A stretch of DNA of 64,000 bases from Pseudomonas cremoris (GTDB lineage: Bacteria; Pseudomonadota; Gammaproteobacteria; Pseudomonadales; Pseudomonadaceae). Each line of letters starts with the position of its first letter. The first letter of the stretch is position 1. The notes below the pieces were generated by a model. It made no database searches. It was not told the DNA's origin and was given only the letters and a program-made list of their open reading frames with translations. Of the stretch, positions 8,396-16,376 are shown piece by piece. Location: assembly GCF_014230465.1 (NCBI RefSeq), contig NZ_JAAXCY010000012.1, positions 1 through 64,000 of the forward strand. The letters are read 5' to 3'. Both the position numbers and the translations under genes were made by a program.

Positions 8396-9652
8396 ATGCC
8401 GACCACGTTTCGTTCATCCTTGATCCTGGCCCTGGTGGTCGTGCTGACCGGTATCGGCGCTGGCCTGGGCGGGATGTTGCTGGCGTTGCTGTTGCACGGC
8501 ATCCAGCACCTGGCTTACGGCTACAGCCTCGACAGCCTGGTCAGCCATGAAACCTTCCTGCTAGGCGTTACGGCCGCGTCGCCCGAGCGGCGCTTGCTGG
8601 TGCTGGTGGTCTGCGGCCTGGTCGCAGGATTGGGCTGGTGGACGATTTATCGCTATGGCCGCCCGTTGGTCAGCATCAAGCAAGCGGTATCGGACAAGAT
8701 GCCGATCATGCCGCCCAAGACCACCCTCGCCCACGCCTTGCTGCAAATCGTCACCGTGGCCCTGGGCTCGCCGCTGGGCCGTGAAGTGGCGCCACGGGAA
8801 GTTGGGGCGCTGGCCGCCAGCTGGTTGTCGCAACGTGCGCGACTCGAACCCCAGATGCATCGCCTGATCGTGGCCTGTGGCGCGGGCGCCGGGCTGGCGG
8901 CGGTGTACAACGTGCCGCTGGGGGGTGCGGTGTTTGTCTTGGAAGTGCTGGTGGGTGCATTCAGCTGGCCGGCAGCGGTGATTGCATTGGCGACCTCGGC
9001 GATAGGTGCATCGGTGGCGTGGGTCGGGCTGGGGGCAGAGTCGCAATACGTGGTGCCGCAATTTGTGCTGAGCCCGGTGCTGATCGCCTGGGCCGTGGTG
9101 TGCGGGCCAGTATTCGGGTTGGCGGCGTACGCTTTCACCCGCATCACCGGCAAGGCGCGGGCGAACGCTGCGAGGGGTTGGCGGCTGCCGGTGCTGTCGC
9201 TGATCAACTTCACGATCATCGGTGGGCTGGCGATGTTGCTGCCGCAAATACTGGGCAACGGTAAAGGCCCCGCGCAACTGGGTTTCGACAATCAACTGAC
9301 CATCGGCCTGGCCGCGCTGCTGCTGGTGGTCAAGGTGCTGATCACCACCAGCAGCCTGCGCGCCGGCGCCGAAGGTGGGCTGTTGACGCCAGGCCTGGCC
9401 AATGGCGCGCTGCTGGCGATCATCCTTGGCGGCGCCTGGAGCCTGCTGTGGCCGGGCGTGCCGTTGGGCGCGTTTGCGATCATCGGCGCGGCGGCTTTTC
9501 TGGCGGCCAGCATGAGCATGCCGCTGACGGCGATTGTGCTGGTGGCGGAATTTACCCGAATCGAGCATGACTTCCTGGTGCCGATCATCCTCGCGGTGGT
9601 GGGCTCGATGTGCGTGAGCAAGCTGTGCAAACGCGGGGAAAATGCTGGATAA
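8396..9652 (+). CDS. ClC family chloride channel / H+-coupled anion transporter
   Basis: A 418-residue membrane protein of the ClC family with roughly a dozen hydrophobic segments. The pore motifs are recognisable: GSPLGREVAPREVGAL, whose Glu in GRE corresponds to the gating/proton Glu of ClC transporters, and GAGAGLAAVYNVPLGGAVF, equivalent to the GxFxxPLxG loop. The gating loop reads GREVAP rather than the usual GREGP, which might affect ion preference. No CBS domains follow. A GGAG ribosome-binding site lies six bases before the ATG. It appears monocistronic, followed by the UPF0149 gene after 74 bases. Confidence 0.88.
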   Translation: MPTTFRSSLILALVVVLTGIGAGLGGMLLALLLHGIQHLAYGYSLDSLVSHETFLLGVTAASPERRLLVLVVCGLVAGLGWWTIYRYGRPLVSIKQAVSDKMPIMPPKTTLAHALLQIVTVALGSPLGREVAPREVGALAASWLSQRARLEPQMHRLIVACGAGAGLAAVYNVPLGGAVFVLEVLVGAFSWPAAVIALATSAIGASVAWVGLGAESQYVVPQFVLSPVLIAWAVVCGPVFGLAAYAFTRITGKARANAARGWRLPVLSLINFTIIGGLAMLLPQILGNGKGPAQLGFDNQLTIGLAALLLVVKVLITTSSLRAGAEGGLLTPGLANGALLAIILGGAWSLLWPGVPLGAFAIIGAAAFLAASMSMPLTAIVLVAEFTRIEHDFLVPIILAVVGSMCVSKLCKRGENAG

Positions 9653-9726
9653 AACCCGGCACACCCGCCATCCTTCGCGCTTTAAGCCGCCCCACCTGCG
9701 GCGCTCGACGTTTAAAGGATATGCCC

Positions 9727-10281
9727 ATGCACGCCCAACCCCTCTCCCCGACCGAATTCGAATTTATCCAAGACACCCTGCAAAAGTACGGCGACGACCA
9801 TTCGGTGCTGAACCTGGCCGAACTCGACGGTTATTTCACCGCGCTGGTGTCCAGCCCGGTGCAAGTGGATGTGGCCGAGTGGTTCCCGGCGATCTGGGGC
9901 GGGCAGAACCCGGAATGGGACAACATGGATGAAGCGCAGCGTTTCCTGGAACTGTGTGTGCGCCACATCAATACCCTGGCCGAGCAACTGGCCACCGACG
10001 CTGAGCGCTTCAAGGCACGCTTCGACGAAACCGAACATCAGGGCCAAAACGTGACCCTCGCCGAAGAATGGTGCTTCGGCTATATCCGTGGCGCGGCCAT
10101 CGGCAATTGGCCCGAACTGCCGGCGGCGCAGGCAAGCGAGTTGGAAAAAATCTCCTGGTGCGCCGAACAGGACAACTTCGAACTGCCCGCCGACCTGGAT
10201 GTAGCGGCGCATCAACAGCGCGTCAGCCAGATCGAACCGGCGGCGCGGGCGTTGCATGATTACTGGTTGAGCCAGCGCTAA
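9727..10281 (+). CDS. UPF0149 family (YecA/YgfB-like) protein
   Basis: A 184-residue soluble protein with the UPF0149 features LDGYFTALVSSP near the N-terminus, PEWDNMDEAQRFLE, and GYIRGAAI in the second half. The C-terminal SEC-C zinc motif found in some YecA proteins is absent. The start at 9727 is chosen because AAAGGA ends seven bases before it; the ATG at 9721 is only one base from that site. Molecular function is not known for this subgroup. It is followed by the free-standing EPSP synthase gene 91 bases later on the same strand. Confidence 0.82.
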   Translation: MHAQPLSPTEFEFIQDTLQKYGDDHSVLNLAELDGYFTALVSSPVQVDVAEWFPAIWGGQNPEWDNMDEAQRFLELCVRHINTLAEQLATDAERFKARFDETEHQGQNVTLAEEWCFGYIRGAAIGNWPELPAAQASELEKISWCAEQDNFELPADLDVAAHQQRVSQIEPAARALHDYWLSQR

Positions 10282-10372
10282 GCCTCGACAAGCACCGCTG
10301 CTTTGGCCGATTATTCGGGTCCGCCCGTCGGCCACTCCGTGCCACCTTGCCTTGAATCAGGAGCCTTGTACC

Positions 10373-11629
10373 TTGAGTTCGCAGAAAACCGTGACCGTTA
10401 CACCGCCCAATATCCCCCTCAATGGCAAGGTCGCGCCCCCCGGCTCCAAATCCATTACCAACCGCGCCCTGCTGCTGGCGGCCCTGGCCAAGGGCACCAG
10501 CCGCCTGAGCGGTGCGCTCAAGAGCGATGACACCCGCCACATGTCGGTGGCCCTGCGCCAGATGGGCGTGACCATCGACGAGCCGGACGACACTACGTTT
10601 GTCGTCACCGGGCATGGCAAGCTGCAATTACCTGCGCAGCCGCTGTTCCTCGGCAATGCCGGCACGGCGATGCGCTTTCTTACTGCAGCGGTCGCGACCG
10701 TTGAAGGCACCGTGGTGCTGGACGGCGACGAGTACATGCAGAAACGTCCGATTGGCCCGCTGCTGGCCACCCTCGGCCAGAACGGTATCCACGTCGACAG
10801 CCCCACCGGTTGCCCGCCAGTCACCGTGCACGGCGTAGGCAAAGTGCAGGCCAAGCGTTTTGAGATTGATGGCGGCTTGTCCAGCCAATACGTATCCGCC
10901 CTGCTGATGCTCGCCGCCTGCGGCGAAGCACCGATTGAAGTGGCGCTGACCGGCAAGGACATCGGCGCGCGTGGCTATGTGGACCTGACCCTGGACTGCA
11001 TGCGTGCATTCGGTGCCCAAGTGGAAGAAGTCAACGACACCACTTGGCGCGTAGCCCCAACCGGCTACACCGCCCATGACTACCTGATCGAACCCGACGC
11101 GTCCGCCGCCACCTATCTGTGGGCTGCCGAAGTATTGACCGGTGGCCGCATCGACATCGGTGTCGCCGCGCAAGACTTCACCCAGCCGGACGCCAAGGCC
11201 CAGGCCGTAATCGCGCAATTCCCGAACATGCAAGCCACGGTCGTTGGCTCGCAGATGCAGGACGCGATTCCGACGCTGGCGGTACTCGCAGCCTTCAACA
11301 ACACCCCGGTACGCTTCACCGAACTGGCCAACCTGCGGGTAAAAGAGTGTGATCGCGTGCAGGCGCTGCACGACGGCCTGAACGAGATTCGCCCAGGCTT
11401 GGCCACCATCGAAGGCGACGACCTGCTCGTGGCCAGCGACCCTGCCCTGGCTGGCACCTCGTGCAATGCATTGATCGACACCCACGCCGACCACCGCATC
11501 GCCATGTGCTTTGCCCTGGCCGGCTTGAAAGTGTCGGGCATCCGCATTCAGGACCCGGACTGCGTGGCCAAGACCTATCCTGAGTATTGGAATGCCCTGG
11601 GCAGTCTTGGGGTTCAACTGAGCTACTGA
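10373..11629 (+). CDS. aroA: 3-phosphoshikimate 1-carboxyvinyltransferase (EPSP synthase), free-standing copy
   Basis: A 418-residue EPSP synthase, the sixth step of the shikimate pathway, joining shikimate-3-phosphate and PEP. Seen: the GSKSITNRALLLAAL S3P-binding start, LFLGNAGTAMRF around residues 91-102, the KRPIG loop, SSQYVSALLM, and the catalytic stretches RVKECDR and DTHADHRIAM. Residue 102 is Phe where the E. coli enzyme has Pro101 in the PEP/glyphosate loop. TTG at 10373 is the likely start, with AGGAG nine bases upstream; a TTG at 10352 would add seven residues. Pseudomonas usually carries EPSP synthase fused to TyrA elsewhere, so this is probably a second enzyme. From memory it closely resembles a P. 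fluorescens EPSP synthase described as glyphosate-tolerant; that match was not checked here. Confidence 0.93.
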   Translation: MSSQKTVTVTPPNIPLNGKVAPPGSKSITNRALLLAALAKGTSRLSGALKSDDTRHMSVALRQMGVTIDEPDDTTFVVTGHGKLQLPAQPLFLGNAGTAMRFLTAAVATVEGTVVLDGDEYMQKRPIGPLLATLGQNGIHVDSPTGCPPVTVHGVGKVQAKRFEIDGGLSSQYVSALLMLAACGEAPIEVALTGKDIGARGYVDLTLDCMRAFGAQVEEVNDTTWRVAPTGYTAHDYLIEPDASAATYLWAAEVLTGGRIDIGVAAQDFTQPDAKAQAVIAQFPNMQATVVGSQMQDAIPTLAVLAAFNNTPVRFTELANLRVKECDRVQALHDGLNEIRPGLATIEGDDLLVASDPALAGTSCNALIDTHADHRIAMCFALAGLKVSGIRIQDPDCVAKTYPEYWNALGSLGVQLSY

Positions 11630-11661
11630 GGACACAGCGCCGGAATGGGGAGGCAATGCAC

Positions 11662-12051
11662 ATGACAATTCGCCAACCCTGCCCACCCGGCGCCTGCGTC
11701 TGTGATCGCGAGCAACTGCTGGAAACCCCAGGCGCCGACCAGCGCATCCTGCAGCTCACGCGCCAGGAAGAAAAAAAGCTGCTCGAGCGCCTTGAAGACC
11801 TCAAGAGCCTGCAAGACCTGGAGCGCATGCAACAGCTGATGTACCAGCAATTGGGCATCCGCGTGCATGTCGCGCCGGGGCACACCGAGGTCAAAAGCAT
11901 GCGCGGGATTCAAATCTTGATCGATGACCTGCCGGGCATGTGTCGCAAGACTCGCCAGTCAATCCCGGCCGCGATTCGCCGGGGCTTGGAGAAACGCCCG
12001 GAAATTGCCTACCGCCTGCTGGACGCCCACGACCTGTTTCGCGAAGGCTGA
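11662..12051 (+). CDS. Small coiled-coil protein of unknown function
   Basis: A 129-residue protein that I do not recognise. The N-terminus is cysteine-bearing (CPPGACVCDREQLLE), followed by a charged, heptad-like helix (residues about 30-70, rich in Leu, Glu, Lys, Arg) and a basic C-terminal region with RKTRQSIPAAIRRGLEKRPE. A GGGGAGG ribosome-binding site ends eight bases before the ATG at 11662; another ATG at 11656 is too close to it. It starts 32 bases after aroA on the same strand and could be co-transcribed. No signal peptide or membrane segment. Function unknown. Confidence 0.7.
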   Translation: MTIRQPCPPGACVCDREQLLETPGADQRILQLTRQEEKKLLERLEDLKSLQDLERMQQLMYQQLGIRVHVAPGHTEVKSMRGIQILIDDLPGMCRKTRQSIPAAIRRGLEKRPEIAYRLLDAHDLFREG

Positions 12052-12057
12052 CACCTG

Positions 12058-12435
12058 CTACGCATTGCCCCGGCCTCCGCCAAATGACCAATCCTCAGCC
12101 GCTGTGGTGCTGATCACGATCATTACATCCTCAGGATCCAGCCCGATGCTGGCGCTCAGGCGCTGGGTCACCGCCTGATAAAACCGTCGCTTGGTTGCCG
12201 TGTCTCGCGGCTTGCCTCCCGTGATTGCAATCAACACGAAGTCCGCGCTGCGCGGGCCGCCCAGATAGTCAGCATCCACAATCAGCTCCCCCACGTCATG
12301 CTGGTGGATGACGTGGAATCGATCACCTACGGGAATTGCAAAGGCCTCCACGAGTGCGTCATGCACGCCGTGGGACAGGGCCTGTAAGTACTCGGCGGAT
12401 TTCCCGCGATGCAGTGAGATACGCGCGTATGGCAT
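12058..12435 (-). CDS. Tautomerase family protein (4-oxalocrotonate tautomerase superfamily)
   Basis: A 125-residue protein of the tautomerase superfamily. Starting at the ATG at 12435 gives Met-Pro-Tyr-Ala, so removal of Met would expose the catalytic N-terminal proline that the family requires. This decides the start over an upstream in-frame one. The longer, single-chain layout and the motifs YLGGPRSADFVLIAITGG and EDVMIVISTTAAEDWSFG fit the Tautomerase_2-type group rather than the 62-residue 4-OT. The substrate is unknown. It is divergently placed from the LysR gene at 12542, which may control it. Confidence 0.8.
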   Translation of the reverse strand: MPYARISLHRGKSAEYLQALSHGVHDALVEAFAIPVGDRFHVIHQHDVGELIVDADYLGGPRSADFVLIAITGGKPRDTATKRRFYQAVTQRLSASIGLDPEDVMIVISTTAAEDWSFGGGRGNA

Positions 12436-12541
12436 GTGCAGTGCTCCGACAATTGAGTTGACGGGCAAAAACTAGCAAGCCAGGATCATTCCGAATATCA
12501 GATTAAACAATACCCACCATCCTGTTTATGTGGACCATTCA

Positions 12542-13339
12542 ATGCGCCTGCCCACCTTCGACCTCGATGTACTGCGCACCTTTGTCCTGGGGATAGACTT
12601 GCGCAGTTTTGCCAAAGCTGCGGACCGTCTGGGGCGCTCCACCTCAGCCATCAGCGCACACTTGAAAAAACTCGAAGAGCAAGTAGGCACACCGGTGCTG
12701 AACAAGTCTGGCCGTGGACTGGCATTGACGCCTGTGGGCGAAGCATTGCTGGGCCATGCCCGACGCTTGCTGGAACTCAATGACAGCATTTTCGACGCAT
12801 TGAACCAGACCCGCACCGAAGGAACGCTACGCCTGGGCGTGCAGGAAGATTTCGGTGAATGGGTGCTCAGCGATGTGCTGCGACGCTTCGCCCTGCTGTA
12901 CCCGATGATCAGCTTGGAAGTGCGGATTGCCCGCAATGCCGAACTGCTGACCTTGGTTGACAGTGGCAACCTCGACTTGGCGCTCACCTGGGCCACCGGG
13001 CACGCCTCGCCCTACGTCACGCCTCTGGGGCAAACCCCCATGCATTGGATTGGCCCCCACGACCAACCGATACCCTCGCGCAAGGTGCCGCTGCCTCTGG
13101 TGATGTTCGACGCGCCTTGTGTGCTGCGCAGCGCCGCCACCGAAGCATTGGACCGCGCTGGCATTGCCTGGCGCGTTGCGCTCACCAGCCCCAGCGTCGG
13201 CGGCATCTGGGCCGCCGTGGATGCCGGGCTGGGGGTGACATTGCGCACGTCGATGGGTTTGCCGGGCCACTTACGCGTGTTGGAGGAACTGCCATCGGTG
13301 CCTTCATTGGCGTATGAACTGCACCGCAACCGCCAATAG
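12542..13339 (+). CDS. LysR family transcriptional regulator, C-terminus cut by an in-frame stop
   Basis: A 265-residue LysR-type regulator with an N-terminal winged helix-turn-helix (SFAKAADRLGRSTSAISAHLKKLE) and an effector-binding domain. The reading ends at TAG 13337-13339 after ELHRNRQ. The same frame then stays open for 21 more sense codons (PTEPVAQLATLIRESLERHLL) to a TAG at 13403-13405. LysR proteins usually end with just such an amphipathic helix, and the full reading would be about 287 residues. The stop therefore looks like a recent nonsense change trimming the tail. ATG 12542 is used; GTG 12530 is an alternative. The divergent tautomerase gene is the probable target. Confidence 0.82.
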   Translation: MRLPTFDLDVLRTFVLGIDLRSFAKAADRLGRSTSAISAHLKKLEEQVGTPVLNKSGRGLALTPVGEALLGHARRLLELNDSIFDALNQTRTEGTLRLGVQEDFGEWVLSDVLRRFALLYPMISLEVRIARNAELLTLVDSGNLDLALTWATGHASPYVTPLGQTPMHWIGPHDQPIPSRKVPLPLVMFDAPCVLRSAATEALDRAGIAWRVALTSPSVGGIWAAVDAGLGVTLRTSMGLPGHLRVLEELPSVPSLAYELHRNRQ

Positions 13340-13401
13340 CCCACCGAACCAGTGGCGCAGTTGGCGACGCTGATTCGTGAATCCCTGGAGCGGCATCTGC
13401 T

Positions 13402-14007
13402 TTAGGCTTCCTGGCGGGCCTCGGCTTGGGTAAACAACTGCTGCCCCAGTTTCAGGACGGTTTTCAAATGCTCCTGCGCCGTCCCGGACTCGGAGTCCAG
13501 CAACAGCTCGGATGTCACCACCTGCGCGCCGCAGTAATCAAAGATCCCGTAATCGATTTGCGTGCGCATGGCCTTGGCGTAACCGTGGCGGTCAAATGCG
13601 CCGTCATCGGCCGCACCCAATGCCAATAGATGCACCTGCAAGTGCCGCAGTTTTTTCACCACGGGCATGTCCGGGCCGTAATCGATTGCCCAGCCGTTGA
13701 CGAACACGCGGTCAACCCAGCCCTTGAGCAGGCCCGGCATCGACCACCAGTAGATAGGGAATGCCAACACCAAGGCGTCTGCCCGGTCGATACGCGCTTG
13801 CTCGGCCAGCACATCGGCGGGCGGCTGGGCGCGGGTGCGATGCACTAAGTGATCGGCAGCGGTGTAGCGCGGGTCGAAGCCTTCGGCGGCGAGGTCGGCG
13901 ATTTCGTAGGTGTGGCCGGCAGCAGTCAGGCCAGCGGCGGCTTGCAAAGCAATGTTGTGGGTGAGGGATTGCGGGTCGTGATGTGCAACAACGATCAAGG
14001 CATGCAT
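13402..14007 (-). CDS. NAD(P)H dehydrogenase (quinone), flavodoxin fold
   Basis: A 201-residue FMN-dependent oxidoreductase of the NQO/KefF/MdaB family. Seen: the flavodoxin-type start MHALIVVAHHDPQSLTHNIA, the FAD/FMN and active-site stretch LVLAFPIYWWSMPGLLKGWVDRV, and NGWAIDYG. Such enzymes make two-electron reductions of quinones or similar electrophiles, limiting redox cycling. It is divergent from a TetR gene with a 69-base spacer holding tandem repeats, so it is likely repressed by that TetR protein and induced by quinone-like compounds. Its stop overlaps the restored (untruncated) end of the LysR gene by 4 bases. Confidence 0.87.
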   Translation of the reverse strand: MHALIVVAHHDPQSLTHNIALQAAAGLTAAGHTYEIADLAAEGFDPRYTAADHLVHRTRAQPPADVLAEQARIDRADALVLAFPIYWWSMPGLLKGWVDRVFVNGWAIDYGPDMPVVKKLRHLQVHLLALGAADDGAFDRHGYAKAMRTQIDYGIFDYCGAQVVTSELLLDSESGTAQEHLKTVLKLGQQLFTQAEARQEA

Positions 14008-14040
14008 GACATTGACTCCATTTCGGTTTAGGCTGGGCTT

Positions 14041-14068
14041 AAGTTACCTTTGGTAAGTTACTTTTGGT
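14041..14068. promoter_or_regulatory. Tandem 14-bp direct repeats, candidate TetR operator
   Basis: AAGTTACCTTTGGT (14041-14054) is followed immediately by AAGTTACTTTTGGT (14055-14068), differing at one base. The junction also makes the inverted repeat TTACC-ttt-GGTAA (14044-14056). The site is in the spacer between the divergent quinone reductase and TetR genes, eight bases before the TetR start. Binding here would repress both genes. The assignment is inferred from position and symmetry. Confidence 0.65.
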
Positions 14069-14076
14069 ATATAAGC

Positions 14077-14676
14077 ATGTCAAGCAGTGAATCCCCCGCC
14101 CCACGTCGTCGCCTATCGCGTGAAGACCGTCTTCGACAATTGTTGGATGTGGCCTGGCAAATGGTACGCGATGAAGGCACCGAGGCCCTGACGCTGGGTC
14201 GCCTGGCAGAGCTGGCGGGCGTTACCAAGCCAGTGGTCTATGACCACTTCGTCACCCGCGCCGGGTTGTTGGCCGCGTTGTATGAAGATTTTGACGGGCG
14301 CCAAAACCAGGTGTTTGCCGATGCCATCGAAGCCAGCAACGCCACGCTGGAAGATCGCGCCTGGGTGATTGCCTCGTCTTATGTCGATTGCGTGTTGCTG
14401 CAAGGGCGGGAGATACCAGGGGTGATCGCCGCGCTGAGCAGTTCACCGGAACTGGAAACCCTGAAGCGACAGTACGAGGCGATCTTCCTGGATAAGTGCC
14501 GTGATGTGCTGTCGCCGTTCGGTCGAATATCCCAGGCGGGATTAAGGGCGATGCTGGGCGCTGCGGAAGCCCTGTCCCACGCGGCTGCCAGCGGCGAAAT
14601 CAGTCGCGAGGAAGCGCAGCAGGAGTTGTTGGCGACGATCCTGGCGATGGTCAGCCGCGGGCGCGGTCCTGGATAA
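14077..14676 (+). CDS. TetR family transcriptional regulator
   Basis: A 199-residue repressor with an N-terminal TetR helix-turn-helix (residues about 14-62: EALTLGRLAELAGVTKPVVYDHF) and an all-helical ligand/dimer domain with no recognisable ligand. The ATG at 14077 (MSSSESPAPRRR) is favoured; the upstream in-frame start would translate through the operator repeats. It is divergent from the quinone reductase gene, its likely target together with itself. The 3' end overlaps the convergent GNAT gene by 26 bases. Confidence 0.87.
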   Translation: MSSSESPAPRRRLSREDRLRQLLDVAWQMVRDEGTEALTLGRLAELAGVTKPVVYDHFVTRAGLLAALYEDFDGRQNQVFADAIEASNATLEDRAWVIASSYVDCVLLQGREIPGVIAALSSSPELETLKRQYEAIFLDKCRDVLSPFGRISQAGLRAMLGAAEALSHAAASGEISREEAQQELLATILAMVSRGRGPG

Positions 14677-15334
14677 ACATCTGCACCTTGCGGGTCAGTT
14701 GATCAAGATGGCGGTCGCGCTGCTTTTCCGCGTCCACCATCGCGCGCTTGCCGTGTTTTTGCAGCAGGTAGGTGTGAATCTGCCGCACTTCCAGCGAGCT
14801 GTAGATCGACGCCACATCCAACACGCCCATCAGCCCGTCGGTGCCGTAGTCGCGGGTATTCATAAGCACCTGGGTGCCCCGCGCTGCGCGCACTTGAAAG
14901 CCCATCGCTTCAAAGGCCGCCACCTTCTCCACCGCACACGCCAATTCCGCGTGGGGATAGCGAGCGAGCACATCCTGCATCATGCCCCGCGCCACACCCT
15001 GGCGCCGATGGCCAGCCTGCACCGCCATAAACGCAATACCACACGCCTCAGGATCATCCTTTACCGGCAGGCACAGCACAAAACCGATGACCTTCTCGGG
15101 GTCTTGTGCATCGGTCGCCACGATCAACTCGACGGCAATGCCTTTTGTACCGTTCAAGGCTTCGAGGTACAGGTGTACCTCAAACCCGACGGCGTATTGG
15201 TAGATGTTGTACAGCAGGTTGCTAGGCGGCAGCGCGACGCTGCTGATGTCGGTGAGGTTATCCACCACCATCTGCAGGACCTGCGCATTGATGGGCTCGG
15301 GGCACGGCGTGGTGTAGCGGGTAAGGCTGAACAT
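14651..15334 (-). CDS. GNAT family N-acetyltransferase
   Basis: A 227-residue protein with a central GNAT domain. The acetyl-CoA-binding motif A reads AFMAVQAGHRRQGVARGMM, holding the Q/RxxGxG/A signature, and is followed by AFEAMGFQVRAA, the usual motif B end. The N-terminal 50 residues and the C-terminal helix (YLLQKHGKRAMVDAEKQRD) are extensions beyond the minimal domain. AGGAA before the ATG supports the start. The acceptor substrate is unknown. It precedes the convergent TetR gene and is followed on its 5' side by an unrelated LysR gene on the same strand. Confidence 0.8.
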   Translation of the reverse strand: MFSLTRYTTPCPEPINAQVLQMVVDNLTDISSVALPPSNLLYNIYQYAVGFEVHLYLEALNGTKGIAVELIVATDAQDPEKVIGFVLCLPVKDDPEACGIAFMAVQAGHRRQGVARGMMQDVLARYPHAELACAVEKVAAFEAMGFQVRAARGTQVLMNTRDYGTDGLMGVLDVASIYSSLEVRQIHTYLLQKHGKRAMVDAEKQRDRHLDQLTRKVQMFIQDRARG

Positions 15335-15355
15335 GCAAATTCCTGGAGTTTCGCG

Positions 15356-16264
15356 TCAAGGCAGCGGCGATTGTACCTGTTGCGGCCCGCAGACCTCACG
15401 CAAACATCCGCGTAGCCAACGATGGGCCAGGTCGGCGTCGAGCCGAGGGTGCCAGAGCATCGCCACGGTAAACGCGGGTAAGGTCAGCGGCAATGCGAAA
15501 CTGTGCAGGCCTTCGCGTTGGTGGGCGGTGTAGCGTTCGGGCACGCTGGCAATCAGGTCTGTGTCACGGGCCAACGCGATGGCGGTGGAGAAACCGGCGA
15601 CGATGGTGCTGATCTGCCGCGTGAGGCCTTGGGCTTCAAGGGCATCGTCGATCTGGCCCCGATCCTGGCCACGTCGGGATACGTACACGTGCTGGCCTTG
15701 CGCATACCGCTCGGCGCTGACTTCGCCTCGGCTGAGAGAATGGCCGGCGCGCACCACGCCAATCAAGCGGTCACGGAACAGAGCCTGGGTCAGTAGCTCG
15801 GGGCTGGCGTCGGCATCGACAACGCCGGTGTCCAGGTCGACGCTGCCTTCGCGCAGCGGAGCGCTGTCCTTATCGGTTTTATTGACGAAACGCAGGCGCA
15901 CACCGGGCGCATCCCGGGCAATTCGCGCGAGCAGCGCCGGGCCGAAGTTTTCGACGAATTCTTCGCTGGCGCGCAGGGTGAAGGTGCGTACGACCTGTGC
16001 CATATCCACGGTTTGGGTGGGCCTCAACACCGCGTGAGCCTCTTGCACCAAACGGCTGACCTGTTCACGCAGTTCCATCGCCCGTGGCGTCGGCACCAGG
16101 CCACGGCCAGCGCGCACCAGCAGCGGGTCGCCGGTGGTCTCGCGCAAGCGTGCCAGCGCCCGGCTCATGGCGGAAGGGCTCAGGCGCAGGCGCTGCGCCG
16201 CACGGGCGACGCTGCCTTCGGTGAGCAATACATCCAGGGTAATCAGCAAATTGAGATCGGGCAT
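15356..16264 (-). CDS. LysR family transcriptional regulator
   Basis: A 302-residue LysR regulator. The DNA-binding domain is clear (VARAAQRLRLSPSAMSRALARLRE), followed by PLLVRAGRGLVPTPRA and an effector domain with the segment VDLDTGVVDADASPELLTQALF, similar to NodD/PcaQ-like and PA-type multidrug-linked regulators. The ATG at 16264 (MPDLNLLITLD) matches the family start better than the GTG two codons earlier. It is divergent from an MFS transporter gene with a 112-base spacer and probably regulates it. Confidence 0.88.
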   Translation of the reverse strand: MPDLNLLITLDVLLTEGSVARAAQRLRLSPSAMSRALARLRETTGDPLLVRAGRGLVPTPRAMELREQVSRLVQEAHAVLRPTQTVDMAQVVRTFTLRASEEFVENFGPALLARIARDAPGVRLRFVNKTDKDSAPLREGSVDLDTGVVDADASPELLTQALFRDRLIGVVRAGHSLSRGEVSAERYAQGQHVYVSRRGQDRGQIDDALEAQGLTRQISTIVAGFSTAIALARDTDLIASVPERYTAHQREGLHSFALPLTLPAFTVAMLWHPRLDADLAHRWLRGCLREVCGPQQVQSPLP

Positions 16265-16376
16265 CGGCACTCCATAGCTGGCGTTTTACGCAGGTATTAA
16301 CTGCAACTCATGCGTCTTCCGCCATGTTAGGCGACCCCGTAGATTTGTGACAGTTGCCTTCATCCAAGGAAATCCC

